NCBI GenBank assembly: GCA_001661515.1
Contig: LUVW01000023.1
Span: 713,885-777,884 of the forward strand
Direction: 5' to 3'
Source: Capniomyces stellatus
Taxonomy: Eukaryota; Kickxellomycota; Harpellomycetes; Harpellales; Legeriomycetaceae
DNA length: 64,000 nucleotides
The notes under the pieces are model-generated. The model was given only the letters and a program-made list of their open reading frames with translations. It did no database searches and was not told where the DNA came from. This document shows, one piece after another, positions 10,293 to 22,084 of this stretch (its first letter is position 1; every line of letters starts with the position of its first letter). Made by a program: the position numbers and the translations under genes.

Positions 10293-11961
10293 TTATTTGG
10301 TGCACCCAAATTCTACCAAAACCTGAGCAATACGCTCGACTGCAAGCTGGAGCTGCTCAGTAGGAGCAAAGCTGAATGCAGCTCTGAAATACGGCTCGTC
10401 TTGTATTAAAGTGATGTCACTGGATGGAGAGAATTGCCAGCCAGGAACCAACATTACGTGGTTTTCAATGAGCTTATCAAACACTGTTTCCATTATTCCT
10501 GGGACAGACAGTTGGTGTTCAGGGAGGTTGACTTTGAACCAAATAAACATTCCACCCTCCGGAATTGTCACACTGATCATGTTTCCTAAATGCTTCTGCA
10601 TCGCTGTAACAATAGCGTTTCTTCGTGCCAAATAGTCGCGCTGCAAAAACAAAATATGCTTCTCCAGCCCCTCATCCTTCCACACATCGTTAAATAGTCT
10701 GCTCAGCAGCCCTTGTGAAAGCCCGCTTGGTTGCTGGACTGTGGTCTCGTTATGCATAACAATTTTGGCAATCATGTTGTCCTGTGCTGTGATCCAACCA
10801 ATGCGGAAGTTTGGAACCAATATCTTGCTGAAAGTATCAAGTCGAAGCACTCTCCCATCAACATCAATTGAAAGAAGTGATGGAACCAGGTTTTGAGTAC
10901 CAGGTAGCCTTTTGTAGTACTCTTCATCCTGCTCAGCCTCGTCTACAATTGGCATTCCTCCAAACTGCAAGAAAAAGTATGGATCGTCCTCAATAATCAT
11001 CAAATCGTGTTTCTGGCACACCTTGTATATCCCATGCCGTCTTTCAATCGACATTGTAGCCCCTGTTGGATTTTGGCCTGTTGGGATCAAGTAGATCATC
11101 CTCAGCGGTCTAGGCCCCTCCCACGCCGCACAGGCCGCATCCAGTGCCTCCGGAAGCATTCCCTCGCCATCCATAGCCACAGGAACAAATTTGTACGCAT
11201 TTCCTTTAAACGTCTCTATCACTGCTGGATATGTCCACTCACAAACTGCTACTCCATCGCCAATCTCCATAAACAGATCAATGATTTTGTTTAACCCATC
11301 TGTACTGCCACACGACATAGCCGATTTAACATTACTATACGGCGGTGCGTGGTAGTCCTGCATATGTTTGTCAACATAATCCAAGATGCTCTTACAACCC
11401 GTCGACCCGCCATACTGCAATAGGGTCTTCAACGACTCTACGTTGCTTCCTTTGACCATGTCTCGTCCAACATTCAGATCCAGAGTATTTTCCAGTGCCC
11501 CCTCATCCAGAACCCCAAGCCCTGGTTGGACCACCTTGGCTGAAAACTCTGTGAATGGAAATACATCTGGACTTGGTAACCCTATTTTTCAAGTTTATTA
11601 AACACACATTAGAGTCGGACCAAACATCACTAAAATAACACTACATTCACCAGCACAACGTATTATCAGTGTGCTTCCTAGAAATCGACCCCCTTCCCCA
11701 TTTTCCCCTTTTCTCCTCAAACACTCAAACACCCAAACACTTGCCTCCTCCCAAAGAAATAAGCTCTGGATCAGCAAAGTACTTTAACAGCCCCTTCAGT
11801 GGGCTTGGATACCTTCTCATTGCAGCCGCTGAAAAGTACCGCGAAAAGTCTATCCCTTTTGCCTTTTCCACATTCATTTTTTCATCTGACTTGTGGCCTT
11901 TGGTGAGTTCTGCTGCTACGGCTGGTTCGTTGGCATCAATTTTGTTGGTTTGAGTACTCAT
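10293..11961 (-). CDS. ARO8: Aromatic amino acid / 2-aminoadipate aminotransferase (Aro8-like)
   Basis: Two exons on the minus strand, 11961-11745 and 11581-10293, give 501 aa, close to the 500 aa of yeast Aro8. The joint restores the family motif LISLGGGLPSPDVFPF. Fold-type I PLP landmarks are present: IPTGQNPTGATMS, the cofactor-contacting IIEDDPYFFLQFG, the Schiff-base lysine in DTFSKILVPNFRIGW, and a substrate Arg near the C-terminus. The family moves amino groups between aromatic amino acids or 2-aminoadipate and 2-oxo acids, in Phe/Tyr/Trp synthesis, Lys synthesis and the Ehrlich pathway. The intron has a GC donor (GCAAGT) and a TAG acceptor, 163 nt long. No targeting sequence is evident, so a cytosolic location is inferred. 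Aro8 versus kynurenine-type specificity cannot be settled from sequence. Confidence 0.93.
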
Positions 11962-13642
11962 GATTCTTCCTGTCTAATGTGTTTTACTTTACTTTTTTTC
12001 TTTACTTTTTTAACTGTATTTTACAACTTTTAATCGCTTATTTAAATTGTAAAGTTACTGTAGCTTTTACACAAACGTAATGATGTTTTATCCGACTCGA
12101 GTTCTGAAGCTTGGCTGTTTTTTTTACTACTACAGTGTTGAAATTGTTGTTGGAAAACTAAAACTTTCAAAACAAAAGGAATCAACGCCCTCTATTTATA
12201 ACATGTTGTTTGGTCGTTTTTTTTTTGTATTTTCAGGTTGGTTTTGTCATTAATGTGTTTTGATTGTCATATTCCCAGTTTATTATTTTTCACCATAATT
12301 TACCGCCAATTTGCGTTCAATATTGCTAAATAATCTTTTTCGTAAAAACTCTTTTAATTACTCTGTATCATTGGGCCAATTTTAGGGTCTTTTTGCAATG
12401 CCTTGCTTATGTTTTATTGCTGTGTTTCATAATTTCAAACTAAAACTTTCACGTTTATTCTTGTATTGGTCGATTCGTTTAATAGCAAAGCTAATGATAA
12501 AACAAGCACCAACTCCGTGTTCGGCTACATCCTTTATTTAGAGTTCAAGCGTATATCCCCCCCCCCTCACTTTAACCTTTCTTTCCACGCTCCTTCCCGC
12601 CCACCCCCTCTTACTCGATTCGATTCGATTACATTTGATTCGATTTGATTTGATTTGATTTCATTTGATTTGATTTCATTTAATTATAGATACTACACTT
12701 GACCATCCGTCTATAAATCAGTTATTCGCTGAAATTAGTTCAACACAGGCAAGTAACTTTAAACCTACTGTGTTGTGTTATTGCTATTTATTATCAAGTT
12801 ATATATATCCAGCTTTAAGGTTGATGCAGAAATAAATTTGTTCTCAATAGCACTGTTGCAATTTCTTTTTGGCTGGAATATTATCTAATCAGTTTGGATC
12901 GATAAAGCAATAAAACAGTTCGCTAAACCTGACCGAATTGACGCCCATTATAATAGCTCGCCTATTGCCCATTTGATTAGAGCTGATAACAAAAAGGCCA
13001 AGTTTTTACTCGAGCGTTTATTCTATTTAATTACTTTGATACTTTTTTAGTTTAGTAAATAAATAGCGAATTAATATCCGAATAACAGCGCTTATTTACA
13101 TGAAATGGTTTGCCGTTGGCTATGTTTGCCCCAATGGTTTGAAAAATACGCCAGAATGACTTTTACAGCTTTAAAATATCTGTTTTTTCCCTTTTGTTCG
13201 CACCAAATATTAGCAAATCGCACTTGAAATACCATCTAATCTCATGGAATATTCAGCTAAGAAGAATGGCATTAATGCAATTTTTTTTGCATTCTGAACT
13301 AATAATTTTAATGTACATTGAAATACAAATGATCATTGGATAAAAAAGCCATGAGTCGAAATTTTGGAGGTCTAAAACCCCAGTTAGCAGTTCGAAATAG
13401 CAATACTTATTTTAGCAAGTTGAATCAAGATTTAGTGTTTTGCCAAAAAAAAAAAAAAAAAACATAGAAAAAACTATTATGTTTTTTTTAATTTCAAAAA
13501 AACTTTAAACCCGAAAATAGCGAAATACTTGTTCGATTAAAACGGCTTGTTGACGAGTTAATGGGAATATACGAACATTGCTTTTCTTAAGGTAACATTA
13601 TATAGTAATAACAGCAATTCAACCTAACCCGGACCGACAAAA
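11962..13642. promoter_or_regulatory. Divergent intergenic region with GATTT repeats
   Basis: About 1.7 kb between the divergent aminotransferase and PDX1 genes. It contains a C10 tract (12557-12566) and degenerate GATTC/GATTT repeats (12612-12681). No coding potential is visible; open frames are short and have no family resemblance. Both promoters must lie here. Confidence 0.55.
12612..12681. repeat. Degenerate (GATTC/GATTT)n pentamer tract
   Basis: A run of about 14 pentamer units, cgatt at the left drifting to tgatt and tcatt at the right. It is intergenic and lies next to a C homopolymer. Confidence 0.8.
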
Positions 13643-15775
13643 ATGATCTATTCTAGACTAGTAGCAACAGCACGTCAAACCGCAAAAGTTCACAAATGTA
13701 AATCCAAACTTATGCAATAAGCTTAAATAAAATAAAAACAATAACGACGGAAGTTAAAAAAAAATAGCAATTTCAATAAAGACCTTTTTAATGTAAACAA
13801 ATAATCGAAATGAAATGTTTTGCAATGGAATGTAGGTCATGTTCATTCAAGCGTTGTACATTCAGACATACAAAAGTTCTTGATGCCTGCATTGTCGCCC
13901 ACAATGACAGAGGGAAAGATTGCTTCGTGGCTTGTGAAAGAAGGTATGTTCTGCTATGATATCCGAGCAGTATAATAGCAACACCAATTGATACGCAGAA
14001 GGAAATAGGGTTGGAGGAGGATTTGAAAACAAGAGTTTGGAGGAAGGGGGACGGAGTTTTAGCAGAACTTAACTGCGCGTGTGGTTGGTGGTTATAGCGT
14101 TCTTTTGGCTATAAATTCTGTCCAGTAAAGCGGCCTATACTGATGGGTATGTGAAAATGATTCATTTTTATTAGGGAACCGATTCTCAGCAGGCGATGTA
14201 TTGCTTCAAATAGAAACAGATAAAGCTCAAATGGATGTTGAAGCACAGGAGGACGGAATTTTGGCCAAGATTTTGGTAAATGAGCTTTATTAATTCCTTT
14301 TACTAAAGAAAATTGGATACTTTTCGGATATTTTTACGTTTTGCTAATTGTATCCAAAGCTAGATATGGGTAGTTGGCGGGTTGGTATTCCTTGTTAAGA
14401 GAATGTGGCCGGTTTAATAACCGTGTTGGACTAAAAAAAATAAATATATATTTTGTAAATTTAGGAGCCTGAAGGTAAGCCGGAAGTAAAAGTAGGAAAT
14501 ACAATTGCTTTGTTGGCTGAAGAGGGTGACGATTTGTCGAATCTTGAGGCGTTTGTGGCAGGAGAAAAGGCCGAAACTGTTGAAAAGGCCTTGCCAAAGC
14601 AGACAGAATCAGTGCCAAGTACATCCGATAAACCAAAAGGTAAGTAAAAAACATGAAGCTTTTGGGCTAATAAGTAGGATAGTTTACTGTTTAATTTATG
14701 TGGAATCAGCAGGGTTTAATGTGTGATGAAACTCGTGTTGTGTTTAGAAGCCGTGTCTAACGACTCGGGCGAAAAACATCGGTTTAGCGGGGCATTGTCG
14801 CCATCGGCACAGAACATCATCAATACTAGAAACATTACCAATTCGAGCCAGATCAAGGGAACAGGATTGGGCAGCAGAGTTATGAAGGGTGATGTACTGA
14901 AATTTATTCGAGAGAACCTAGCTGAATTTGGCGCTGCGCACAAAACCAAGCCATTGTCCAAACCAACAGAGGCAGGAATCAAAGATTCAAAGGTTTCTGC
15001 TGTTGCCCCACCAACAAACGAAAGGGAATACTTGGTGCAGGCTCTTCAGCCAAGTGTGAGCAGACTAATGGCCAGAAAACTGGCAGAACAAAAGGGAAAC
15101 ATTGTTGAGGCCAATCTTTCGCTTTCTTCGAATAAAGGTAATTTTACAACCATAAAAAAAGTTGGTATGTTGACTGTACACGATTTTATTTGACAGCTTT
15201 ATACTATTTTTGTCCTATTTGTGCATGTAGAGCTGGTAGCATCACTGTTCAAGGCTGTGTCTGTAGCTTACCAGGCTGAGCCGACCAGCAAACAGCTTCC
15301 AAAGCTGGCATTGATCACCAACAATGAAGTGCTAGACAAAGGGCTGATAATCGATGATTGTCTGAACAAGTCTGTGCTTGATATAAACCGCGAAATAACC
15401 AACAGCCTGAAAAACAGTACCTCTCTAACACCCACCGACCAGGCTGGCTTAAACGTTATAATTTTGTCCCAGCCCTTGATGTCTGATGCGGTTTCAAACA
15501 TCTTACTGAACTCCAAAACCCAAAACTACCTCGTTGTAAGCCAGCCAAGAGAAGTGATGTCGCCTAAACTTGCCAAGCTGGTGATGGACTCTGTAATCAA
15601 CCAACTATCATCCAGCAAAAGTGTTTCTGGGCCCACAAAACCAGAAAATAATAAATCCGTATCTAAACCTGACGTCAAAAAATACGTAATCAGCATCCAA
15701 CTAGTATCAGGCTCAAGGAACCTGGGTGTCTCTTTACTAAAAAACATTAAAAAGAGCGTCGAGTCAATCGCCTAA
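13643..15775 (+). CDS. PDX1: Pyruvate dehydrogenase complex protein X component
   Basis: Six exons: 13643-13697, 13836-13943, 14175-14275, 14465-14639, 14748-15137 and 15231-15775. All phases agree and give 457 aa. A basic mitochondrial presequence ([18 protein letters not shown]) comes first. A lipoyl domain follows at about residues 35-115, with [19 protein letters not shown] and the lipoylated Lys in [10 protein letters not shown] peripheral-subunit-binding domain lies at about 157-197 ([20 protein letters not shown], then [17 protein letters not shown]). The C-terminal part is short and divergent and lacks the His-x-x-x-Asp-Gly active site of E2 acetyltransferase, which marks it as protein X rather than E2. 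In the matrix, protein X tethers E3 (dihydrolipoamide dehydrogenase) to the E2 core. Yeast Pdx1 is about 410 aa. The SPP2 gene follows about 420 bases downstream on the same strand. Confidence 0.92.
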
Positions 15776-16196
15776 ACTTTATTTTTCCCTAATCCTTTCC
15801 TTATATTTCCCCTAGTATTGCCTCCTATTTTAATCAATCTTTTGGTTTTTACTAAAACAAACTAATTTATTTTTATTTCTATTGTGATAAAGTTTAACCA
15901 GCTTTTGGTTTTTTTGGATGAAAAAATTAACTGTTGCTTTTTTATTATTTAATGAAAACCAGTAGCTTCAATCAAATTTCTGGCGAGCTTAATTGATCAC
16001 CAAATCCTACATTTAGTTGGTACAAAAGAACAGCCCTCAAGCACTACTTTTTTTCCCCTTTATAATTAAATTTTTTTATATCGAAATACTTTTTTTCTTT
16101 CTCCCTAGTTTAGATTCCAATCTTGATTTTGCCAAATCACCCCCTTTTTATCTTAAACTGTACTATTGTTTTTTATTTTTTACATTGCGTTATATA
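15776..16196. promoter_or_regulatory. AT-rich spacer between PDX1 and SPP2
   Basis: About 420 bases between two plus-strand genes, dominated by T-rich tracts. It presumably carries the PDX1 3' end and the SPP2 promoter. No discrete element stands out. Confidence 0.5.
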
Positions 16197-17432
16197 ATGA
16201 AAAAGTTTCAACAAAAGAAGGCCGCGCCTTTTGTAGGGAAAGCTGGATTTGCCAAACCTCTTGGTGGAAAAATAGACGACAGAACAGCAAACAAAAACGC
16301 AGAATTAAATAGTATCGGCAGCAAAAACATTAATACTAGCACGGCGACAGCAAAATCAGTGGATGCGGGTAGCAAAGGTTTCAAGTTCTCTATACAGAAG
16401 AGTACTAATTCGATTACTAGCACTCAAATAACCATCAAAAGCACACTAAATAGAAAGAATGGATTGGGCTCTGAATTCGGGCTGATCGCGGATGAAGAAG
16501 GCAACGACGGTAGCAAAGCTGTGTTTTTAACTGACGTTGAAGGAAACAAGTTGATAAGGTTAGTTGGGCGCAAGCAATTCTTTAAATAAAAAAAATATCT
16601 TAAAATCAGCGGGGTGACCAGCATTTCCTGAAAAAAGTATCTGGGGTTTTATTTATTTATTTTTAAAAGCGTGTTGTGTTTATTTTTATTAAAACATAGG
16701 GCCGATGGGGTTGATGAGGATGCACCGTTGGTAATAAAGGTGGCAGACAACACCAACTGGGTTCAGGAAAAAATAGCGAGCAAGCGAAAAAAGGAGCAAG
16801 AATTGGCGAATGCAGCAGAGGCTGAAAAAAGCAATACCAACAACAGACAGGGTCCAAGTGACTTGATAGCCGATGACTCGTATGGACTGAGGATTCTTAA
16901 AAAGGCCAAAACCGATTCAATGAGCACAGATAACGAGAAATCTAGCAACCAAGACCTTGGGCAGACACACACAACGTTGTCAAGTTCACTAACACCTGGA
17001 GCCGAGAGTCTGGGTCTGAGTCCTGATTTAAGCAACGATAAGGTTCTGCGGGAGGAGGCAATTAAGGAGCTTTTAAAGGGCGAGAGTCAAAGCAAAAAGA
17101 AAGATCTGGTAATAGAGTCTCGACAAAACGCCAAAAAGATCGAAGACAGCGAAAAGCGAGCATACGAACAAGACATCAAATCAATGGATGTTGAACCGTC
17201 TCTCGAAACCTACAAGCGCGTTCCTATTGAGGACTTTGGCGCAGCTTTACTGCGAGGGATGGGGTGGGATGGGAAGGAGGACAGTAGTACGAGTAAAAAC
17301 AAGCCTGGCTCTGTTGATGGGCCAGCCAGTCTGTTGAGGCCTTCGATGCTGGGACTGGGTGCTAGACCACCCCCTCCAGGAATGAATTTCGATAAAAAGC
17401 GCGGGTTTCTTGGGTTTAAGGATAAAAAATAG
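16197..17432 (+). CDS. SPP2: Pre-mRNA-splicing factor Spp2 (G-patch protein, GPKOW-like)
   Basis: Two exons, 16197-16558 and 16700-17432, joined in phase 2 across a 141-nt intron, give 364 aa. The start ATG follows AT-rich DNA and opens MKKFQQKKAAPF; the frame is open further upstream but lacks a good initiator. The diagnostic segment is the Spp2-type G-patch at about residues 290-313, YKRVPIEDFGAALLRGMGW, followed by a Pro-rich tail that includes LGARPPPPGM. In this family the G-patch binds and activates the DEAH helicase Prp2, which remodels the spliceosome before the first catalytic step. Preceding it are a Lys/Glu-rich, probably helical stretch (LREEAIKELLKGESQSKKK) and Ser/Thr-rich linkers. 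The N-terminal half is poorly conserved, as is normal here. Confidence 0.9.
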
Positions 17433-19211
17433 CCCCCCGTTTATCCATTGTTGCATGCTTGTTGTGCTTCTTAGCTCTGATCTTGATTTGTTTTGTTTAT
17501 GCAATTAGCACATGTCTGTTGTAAATCATATTATTGGTATCGGACTTTGGCTGAAATAGTCGATTAAGGATTTTATCACACTATCCAAGTTCACTGTTAG
17601 TAATAATTAGTCGGTATGACGCTTCAAAACGGCATATTTTTTTCTTAACTCAAACTACTTTGCATCCCATAATTCTACATGGCGAAACCCCAGATTCAGC
17701 CTTTTTTCGGGTTAGCCTGAGCGTGAATAAGCATGCCCAACGATGTTTTATACAACGTTTTCTGATGGCTTGGATGCTCAATTTCAAGATAAACGTAGCC
17801 GACTGTTGTATACATTGATGAATTTTTTTTTTTTTTTTTTGAGAAATAGCTCGCAAATACATTTTAATCATTGACCCCATAAATTTTAAATCAAAAGCTA
17901 GGTTGATGACTTGAAAAGAAAAACAAAATTGGTGCAATCTGAGGCAACGAAACTAGGCATGATTTTAGCAGACTAATTCGTTTGAGTTTCAACTGGCTCT
18001 CTAGGCCCGACTGGATGGGAGCTTCCAAAAAATTTAAGCTTATTTAATAATACTGCGAGTCAAACAGTGGCTGGCATAAAGTCACTTAATGTAGAAAATC
18101 GCGAGCTGACTTTATAAAAGCTGACGTGTGGCTAACGGCTTTTGCAAAAACTGATCACAGTAAAGTATGCATTCTTGACTGGCACACAGTGTACAGCTGG
18201 CTAATAACAACAAGTGCATACTTTTAAGCCATCCCTTAAAATAATATTTTGGGCTGAATATATTGTTATTTATTAAAAAAATGAGTATGTGGTCCGCTCT
18301 GTTTTCACCAAAACTACCATTGTATGTTGCAAGCTATATTGCAGCTTTTTTGTCGACAATATTACCTTGGTGTTCAGGTAATACTGCCCCCCCAAACCAC
18401 TTTCCAAAGTCAAAGTGCAGTTTAGTTGCATTTTGTGGTGATGTTCAACTACGTAAAATTGACTTTTGGGCTCCATGTTGCGGTTCATCATTGCAAGTTT
18501 GCATTGCTTATGATACCTTCAAACTGACCAGAGTTTGAAATAAATTATTTGTTTTTTGTGTAAATAAAAAAAAATGGCTGAATGTGCATTGTAAAGCAAA
18601 ACTCGAATTTGGCCATGAATATTTTTAAATAATAAACTCTTCAAATAGATAAATAACTAAGCAACTAAATTTTATTTAAAATTATGCATAAAACCTTCAG
18701 AATTATTCCACTCTGGATAGTCCAAACTACTGTTAAATAGCAGTCTTCAACAAGCACTGGTTATTTATTCCTGCATTGGATATCTGTAAACGGTCGTACT
18801 GGCTTAGAACTCAGCCATGATATCCATCCAAGAAGCTTAATTAACTTCTGATCCAAGTCAAAAAATACAGAATACAAGACCCCTAAACTTGATTGACTAG
18901 TAATTTTAATACTTGTGTTTTCATTATTACTATTACTATTATTTTTATTGATAATGACAAAAATAATCACAAAATCCCAAGTTGGAATAACTATATATAA
19001 ATCGTACTGGGGACATTGACTTGATATAGCAAATTAATCATAATCATCACAACCATTTAATCTCATTGTTTTACATCCGTTTCTAATCGTACATACTGCA
19101 TACTTATTCATAGCCTAGCATATACATCATATTCCACATATTCGGGTTACAAATTTAGCATTCTGATAGATACAGGTCAATACCAAAACAGGTATTATAC
19201 AACTTGGAAAT
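17433..19211. other. Mostly non-coding, AT-rich spacer
   Basis: About 1.8 kb between SPP2 and the Lys-Pro-rich secreted protein gene. It has a T20 tract at about 17821-17840. On the minus strand near 17700-17815, a short frame beside that tract (MYTTVGYVYLEIEHPSHQ) looks coding-like but leads nowhere and matches no family I know. A short cysteine-containing ORF at 18281-18538 is listed separately. No RNA gene was seen. Confidence 0.5.
18281..18538 (+). CDS. Possible small Cys-containing secreted protein (weak)
   Basis: An 85-codon ORF starting MSMWSALFSPKLPLYVAS. It has a hydrophobic N-terminal stretch resembling a signal peptide or anchor, then six cysteines including a CC pair (WCSG, KCS, FCG, PCCG, VCI). 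The pattern C..C..C..CC..C is only loosely like small secreted fungal proteins, and it has two Cys fewer than hydrophobins. No homologue is recognised and the surrounding DNA is non-coding. The reverse strand is also open for 72 codons, so chance is a serious alternative. Confidence 0.2.
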   Translation: MSMWSALFSPKLPLYVASYIAAFLSTILPWCSGNTAPPNHFPKSKCSLVAFCGDVQLRKIDFWAPCCGSSLQVCIAYDTFKLTRV

Positions 19212-21581
19212 ATGACAATTAAAGTTAAGGCTTCGGCATTTCTATGTTTGGTTGCCATAATCGACTCCGCATATGGAGTCTTGTGTCCCCGGTACGACAC
19301 GCTCAGAATAATTGGTAAGTTTTTGTATATTTTTTACCTAGTTGGTTTGAAAAAGCGCACAGTATGAAGTTAGCAACAACACGCGCCGCAATTAAAACAC
19401 TGTACCAAAACGCAAATATATTAACGTATTCAAAATTGAAATGTTTTTCCAACAACAGATACCGACAATATTTATGGAAAGCTGCACAAATTCAGTATAA
19501 AATTCCGCCCCAGCGCTCAGCTAAAGGATCTGGAAGATCTTTCGTCAGCTCTGCAGTGCCGTGGATCTGAGATTAATATATCCACATTGAAGGATTTTGT
19601 GGTTAATGCAAAGCTGAGTGAGACTATTTATAGACAGCTAGTAAAATCCGACCTGGTTGAAGGTATTGATTTTAATGAAAATGCTGGTCGACCCAGAAAG
19701 TACACCAGAAGCATTAAAGGCGCGAATCCCTCTACAGAGACCCATGATAATACCAACAAATTGGCCAGTGCCGATGCCAAGTACAGTGAGTTTTCTGACG
19801 GCATACTTGAATTTAATGGCAACGACAACCTGTTGGCAGAGAATTATTTGAATGCAGACATTGGGACCAAAGATGACCAAATAGTCAACTTCAAACGCCA
19901 GGTCAAGCAACCCCCGAAAAAAATTGCAACAGAAAAGAAGACTGCCAAACCATCAACGAAGATCACATCCAAACAAAAAGCTAAGCCCAAGCCAAAGCCA
20001 GCACCTAAGCCAAAAGCCAAACCTAAGCCAAAACCAAAGCCAAAGGCCAAACCCAAGCCAAAACCAAAACCAAAGGCTAAACCCAAGCCAAAACCAAAAC
20101 CAAAGGCTAAACCCAAGCCAAAACCAAAACCAAAGGCTAAACCAAAGCCAACACCTAAACCAAAGGCTAAACCTAAGCCAAAGCCTACTGTTGCTAAATC
20201 TGGTTTAATTAATCTTTCTACAAAAACACTTTCAATAACTAAAACCTCAACTGTTATCAGTTCCATCTCAAGGCCAGTCTCAAGGCCAGTTTCAAGCTCA
20301 GTCTCAAGCTCAGTCTCAATTCCAGTCTCAATTCCAGTCTCAAGTCCAGTTTCAGTATCAGATACTAGTTTCAGTTTTAGCTCAAGCCCAAGCCTAGAAT
20401 CAAATGCTAGTTCAGGATCTAGCAGTACCACTAATACTATCTTGACATCCTCAACCTCTGGCACTGTATCACAGATACCGGATATAGCCTCAGGTCTGAG
20501 CACAACTCAAAACTTGACCTCTAGCACAGTTATTGAAGAAAATCCACCAAGATCAAGTCCAACAGTGTCGATAGATACACCTGTTATTCCGCTAGTGTCA
20601 GATTCAAGAACAACTTCTAGTACGGTTAGCGAGCTATCCTCTGCCACATCTTCAACGCTGATAAGCGCCAAAAGTTCAGAATCAACATCCACACTGTCTA
20701 GCTCAAGCTCACTGATGACCGAACCTGTTACATCGATCAGTAGCACCAGCTCTACATCAGGTTCCAGCTCGGAAATTTCTTCCAGTGTGTCTACTAGCTC
20801 TGAGTCCAGATCGGAATCTTCGGTTTTTTCAAGCAGTGTTAGTGATAGCACAAGCATAAACAATGCAGGCTCAAGCATTGTAAGCGTGCCATCATCTATA
20901 AGCTCCGATGCTATTACTGGTTTATCCTCATCATCAACAGGAAAAAGTGAGTCAGTTTTGACAAGTGCACTGACGCCAGTTGACAGCTTGGACTTCTCAA
21001 GAAGCATGGCGACTGCTAGCAATAGTATCACAGGTACCCCAATGCCTACCGGAAACGATATTTCAGCGGGGACTGTATCTAAAGCCAGCAACTTGGGCGT
21101 TGTTACAGACGCAGTGTCGCAGATTTCACCAACAAGCTATATAACCATTACAACCAGAAATCCAAATAAATATGATGACCTTGAGCTAATAAGTGCAGTG
21201 TTCAATAATAATGGTCACAATGGCACGCGTATCAATTTTTATGGTACAGCCGCAAACTATAACGTCAAAGGAGGTATCACTGGAATAAAGACCAAGGCAA
21301 TTGGTGATGATCTTGAGCTGATCAAAGAGTACACGATTGACTTTGATGTCAACTCAAACTCGACTTTAAGAAAGAAGCCTTCTAAAAATAACAGTCTAAG
21401 CGTGAACCCACCACAGGAATACTTGACTATTGAAAGCAAACCACAGACACTATCAATGTCACTCATCCAAACAGCCAGTCAAGCATCCGCATTAACACCA
21501 CTACCAATGCCACTGATTCAAACAATAAGCCAAGAGCAGGCTACCCCAACGCCAGCAGCATTGAATAGCGCAAATTTTTAA
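19212..21581 (+). CDS. Secreted Lys-Pro-repeat, Ser/Thr-rich protein
   Basis: Two exons, 19212-19314 and 19459-21581, joined in phase 1 across a 144-nt intron, give 741 aa. A signal peptide (MTIKVKASAFLCLVAIIDSA) is encoded by exon 1. A short domain follows with two Cys (LCPRYD and ALQCRG). Residues about 165-245 form a basic Lys/Pro/Ala repeat (KPKPKAKPKPKPKAK type), encoded by imperfect 24-36-bp repeats. About 300 residues rich in Ser and Thr come next, probably heavily O-mannosylated. A C-terminal region has NPNKYDDLELISAVFNNNGH and ITGIKTKAIGDDLELIKEY. There is no C-terminal hydrophobic tail, so no GPI anchor is predicted. A cell-wall or extracellular role is inferred from architecture; the two flanking domains are not recognised. 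Confidence 0.75.
19978..20190 (+). repeat. Imperfect 24-36-bp tandem repeat encoding Lys-Pro-Ala
   Basis: Units resembling aagccaaaaccaaagccaaa and aggctaaacc alternate through the gene for the secreted protein. Several units are identical, pointing to recent expansion or gene-conversion-like turnover. The product is strongly basic and probably extended (polyproline-like). Confidence 0.85.
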
Positions 21582-22084
21582 GCGCTCTAAGAAGTGAAAT
21601 TGGTTTTTTGAGTGGTGCGAAAATGTTTAACTGGTATTATAAAGCCGGTGGGTTTTATCAACAAATCTCAGTTTAGTTTTTATATGTTCTAGCTTTATAT
21701 ATAGTCTTTATTACTATTAACTATATTAATCCGAAATAATAAATTAAAGAATAAGAAGAAAGCTGCTTGTACTCGCTCTTTATTAGAACTGAAGTGTAAC
21801 TACATCAGCCAATAAAGGGCTACAAATTAAAGTGTAGTCATTAATAGGAATTGGAACTCTTTTTTTTATTGACAAAATAAACACATACTTTGTAGACACT
21901 GGTTCTACTGCAGATTGGCATAAATGCATGCTCCTCTGACCACCATAATGGTGCAAAAGAGCCCCAATATTGAAAGACTCAAAATTACTAATTAAAATTA
22001 CTACTCAGAATTACTACTCAATATTACTACTCAGAATTGCTACTTAAAATTATTATATTCACTCTCTTTCCACTAGTAACAACC
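21582..22084. other. Non-coding spacer with short repeats
   Basis: AT-rich DNA after the secreted protein gene. At about 21985-22055 there are four imperfect copies of a 14-16-base unit (attactactcagaattact-like). Nothing else was recognised. Confidence 0.5.

Noticed and set aside
17650..17937. 95-codon minus-strand ORF across a poly-A/T tract
   Set aside because: Openness depends on a Lys run from the A20 tract; the flanking frames do not form a known protein.
19978..20190. CRISPR-like direct repeats
   Set aside because: Units are contiguous, in frame with a coding sequence and without unique spacers; the genome is eukaryotic.
19844..20503. 219-codon minus-strand ORF rich in Gly-Leu-Ala-Phe
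   Set aside because: It is the antisense shadow of the Lys-Pro repeat; the repeat unit keeps all frames open. No start context or family match.
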